Assembly: GCA_911728455.2 (NCBI GenBank)
Contig: OU452222.1
Location: 13,426,201-13,490,200 of the forward strand
From: Marthasterias glacialis
Lineage: Eukaryota; Echinodermata; Asteroidea; Forcipulatida; Asteriidae
Length of the DNA: 64,000 bases
Direction of reading: 5' to 3'
Shown: one piece after another, positions 63,641 through 64,000 of the stretch
How the letters are laid out: every line of letters begins with the position of its first letter
Numbering within the stretch: the first letter of the stretch is position 1
Program-made: the position numbers and the translations under genes
Notes under the pieces: model-generated
Told to the model about the DNA's origin: nothing
Database searches by the model: none
What the model saw: only the letters and a program-made list of their open reading frames with translations

Positions 63641-64000
63641 TAGGTTTTCAGTTTTGTGTGGGCAAAATTTTAAGCCAAGTGAGATTCACTTTTAAGTTCA
63701 AGTGAGATTCTGTGGCGTCAGTTCAGCTGCCCGCTTCGCCTGGTAGCGTCAATTCGACTCGGATATGTTGATAACAAATCTAAAACTTCAACCTGGGGGC
63801 GCGGAGGAGGGGGGGGGGTAGGATGACTTTTTATAATTATGGGCCAACAATCAACATTTAAATTTGTGTTGAATTTTCAAATATCACTATTAATATCGAT
63901 AGTTAAAATAATTATGGATTTGTATTGCGCGCGTCCCAAAAATTATCAAACGTACATTATATAAACGTATTTAAAAAAAAGAACAAGCAACTCCAATTAT
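63641..64000. other. Right flank, no gene recognised
   Basis: There is no open frame of useful length, no tRNA-like structure and no transposon terminus that I can recognise. The stretch holds the short direct repeat listed separately, a G10 run at 63809-63818 within a purine-rich segment, and AT-rich sequence to the end. It appears to be ordinary eukaryotic non-coding DNA. Confidence 0.6.
63668..63710 (+). repeat. 21-bp near-exact direct repeat, two copies
   Basis: TTTTAAGCCAAGTGAGATTC (63668-63687) is followed two bases later by TTTTAAGTTCAAGTGAGATTC with one extra base (63690-63710). The period is 22-23 bp. It is a local tandem duplication unrelated to the 312-bp unit. Confidence 0.85.

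Noticed and set aside
63223..64000. Protein-coding exon, tRNA or transposon terminus in the right flank
   Set aside because: No frame of useful length with plausible composition, no tRNA fold and no recognisable terminal repeat was seen; the G10 run at 63809-63818 is a simple homopolymer.

Overview
The window is almost entirely one satellite DNA array. From base 1 to about 63,083 a 312-bp unit repeats head to tail. Taking ACACGTCTCC as the start of a unit, I count 202 complete units and a truncated, decayed 203rd (63084 to about 63222). The left end of the array lies outside the window. The right end is inside it, followed by about 800 bp of AT-richer, non-repetitive DNA. I find no convincing protein-coding gene, rRNA, tRNA, CRISPR array or intact transposon. 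The layout is that of eukaryotic constitutive heterochromatin (centromeric, pericentromeric, subtelomeric or a heterochromatic block). The species cannot be read from the sequence. A metazoan is my weak guess, because of the ATF/CREB-like and YY1-like strings in each unit.

The unit is about 45% GC with 13 CpGs (hand count on the consensus). Offsets counted from the unit start: a 10-bp palindrome TCTCCGGAGA (8-17); a perfect 22-bp palindrome centred on GAGCTC (79-100); CCGCCATTTTGG (104-115); an 11-bp A6T5 tract (118-128); a G-rich stretch (172-195); a string differing from the CENP-B box core at one base (199-215); and TGACGTCA followed two bases later by AAGATGGC (240-257). Offsets 103-118 and 245-260 form an imperfect inverted repeat (13 of 16).

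Units are nearly identical, and point variants are shared in blocks. Units 1-21216 carry two variants rare or absent elsewhere (CACGGGG and CTTGAGC). About 27-37 kb holds duplicated 7-unit and 10-unit blocks. About 37-50 kb holds 12-unit and 6-unit blocks. From about 46 kb the ATATTTGGG variant dominates. This is the expected outcome of unequal exchange and local homogenisation. Eleven length changes among the 202 complete units were located to the base. The 22-bp palindrome or its immediate edge holds five of them (-13, -11, -2, -2, +4) and one breakpoint of a sixth (an 88-bp internal duplication). The break in the final truncated unit is also there. The other five are single-base losses in short A/T runs.

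At the right edge the last units accumulate substitutions, the final unit has lost about 104 bp internally, and the flank to about 63,640 keeps short collinear matches to the unit, which suggests older decayed copies. The remaining flank to 64,000 shows only a 21-bp near-exact direct repeat and a G10 run.
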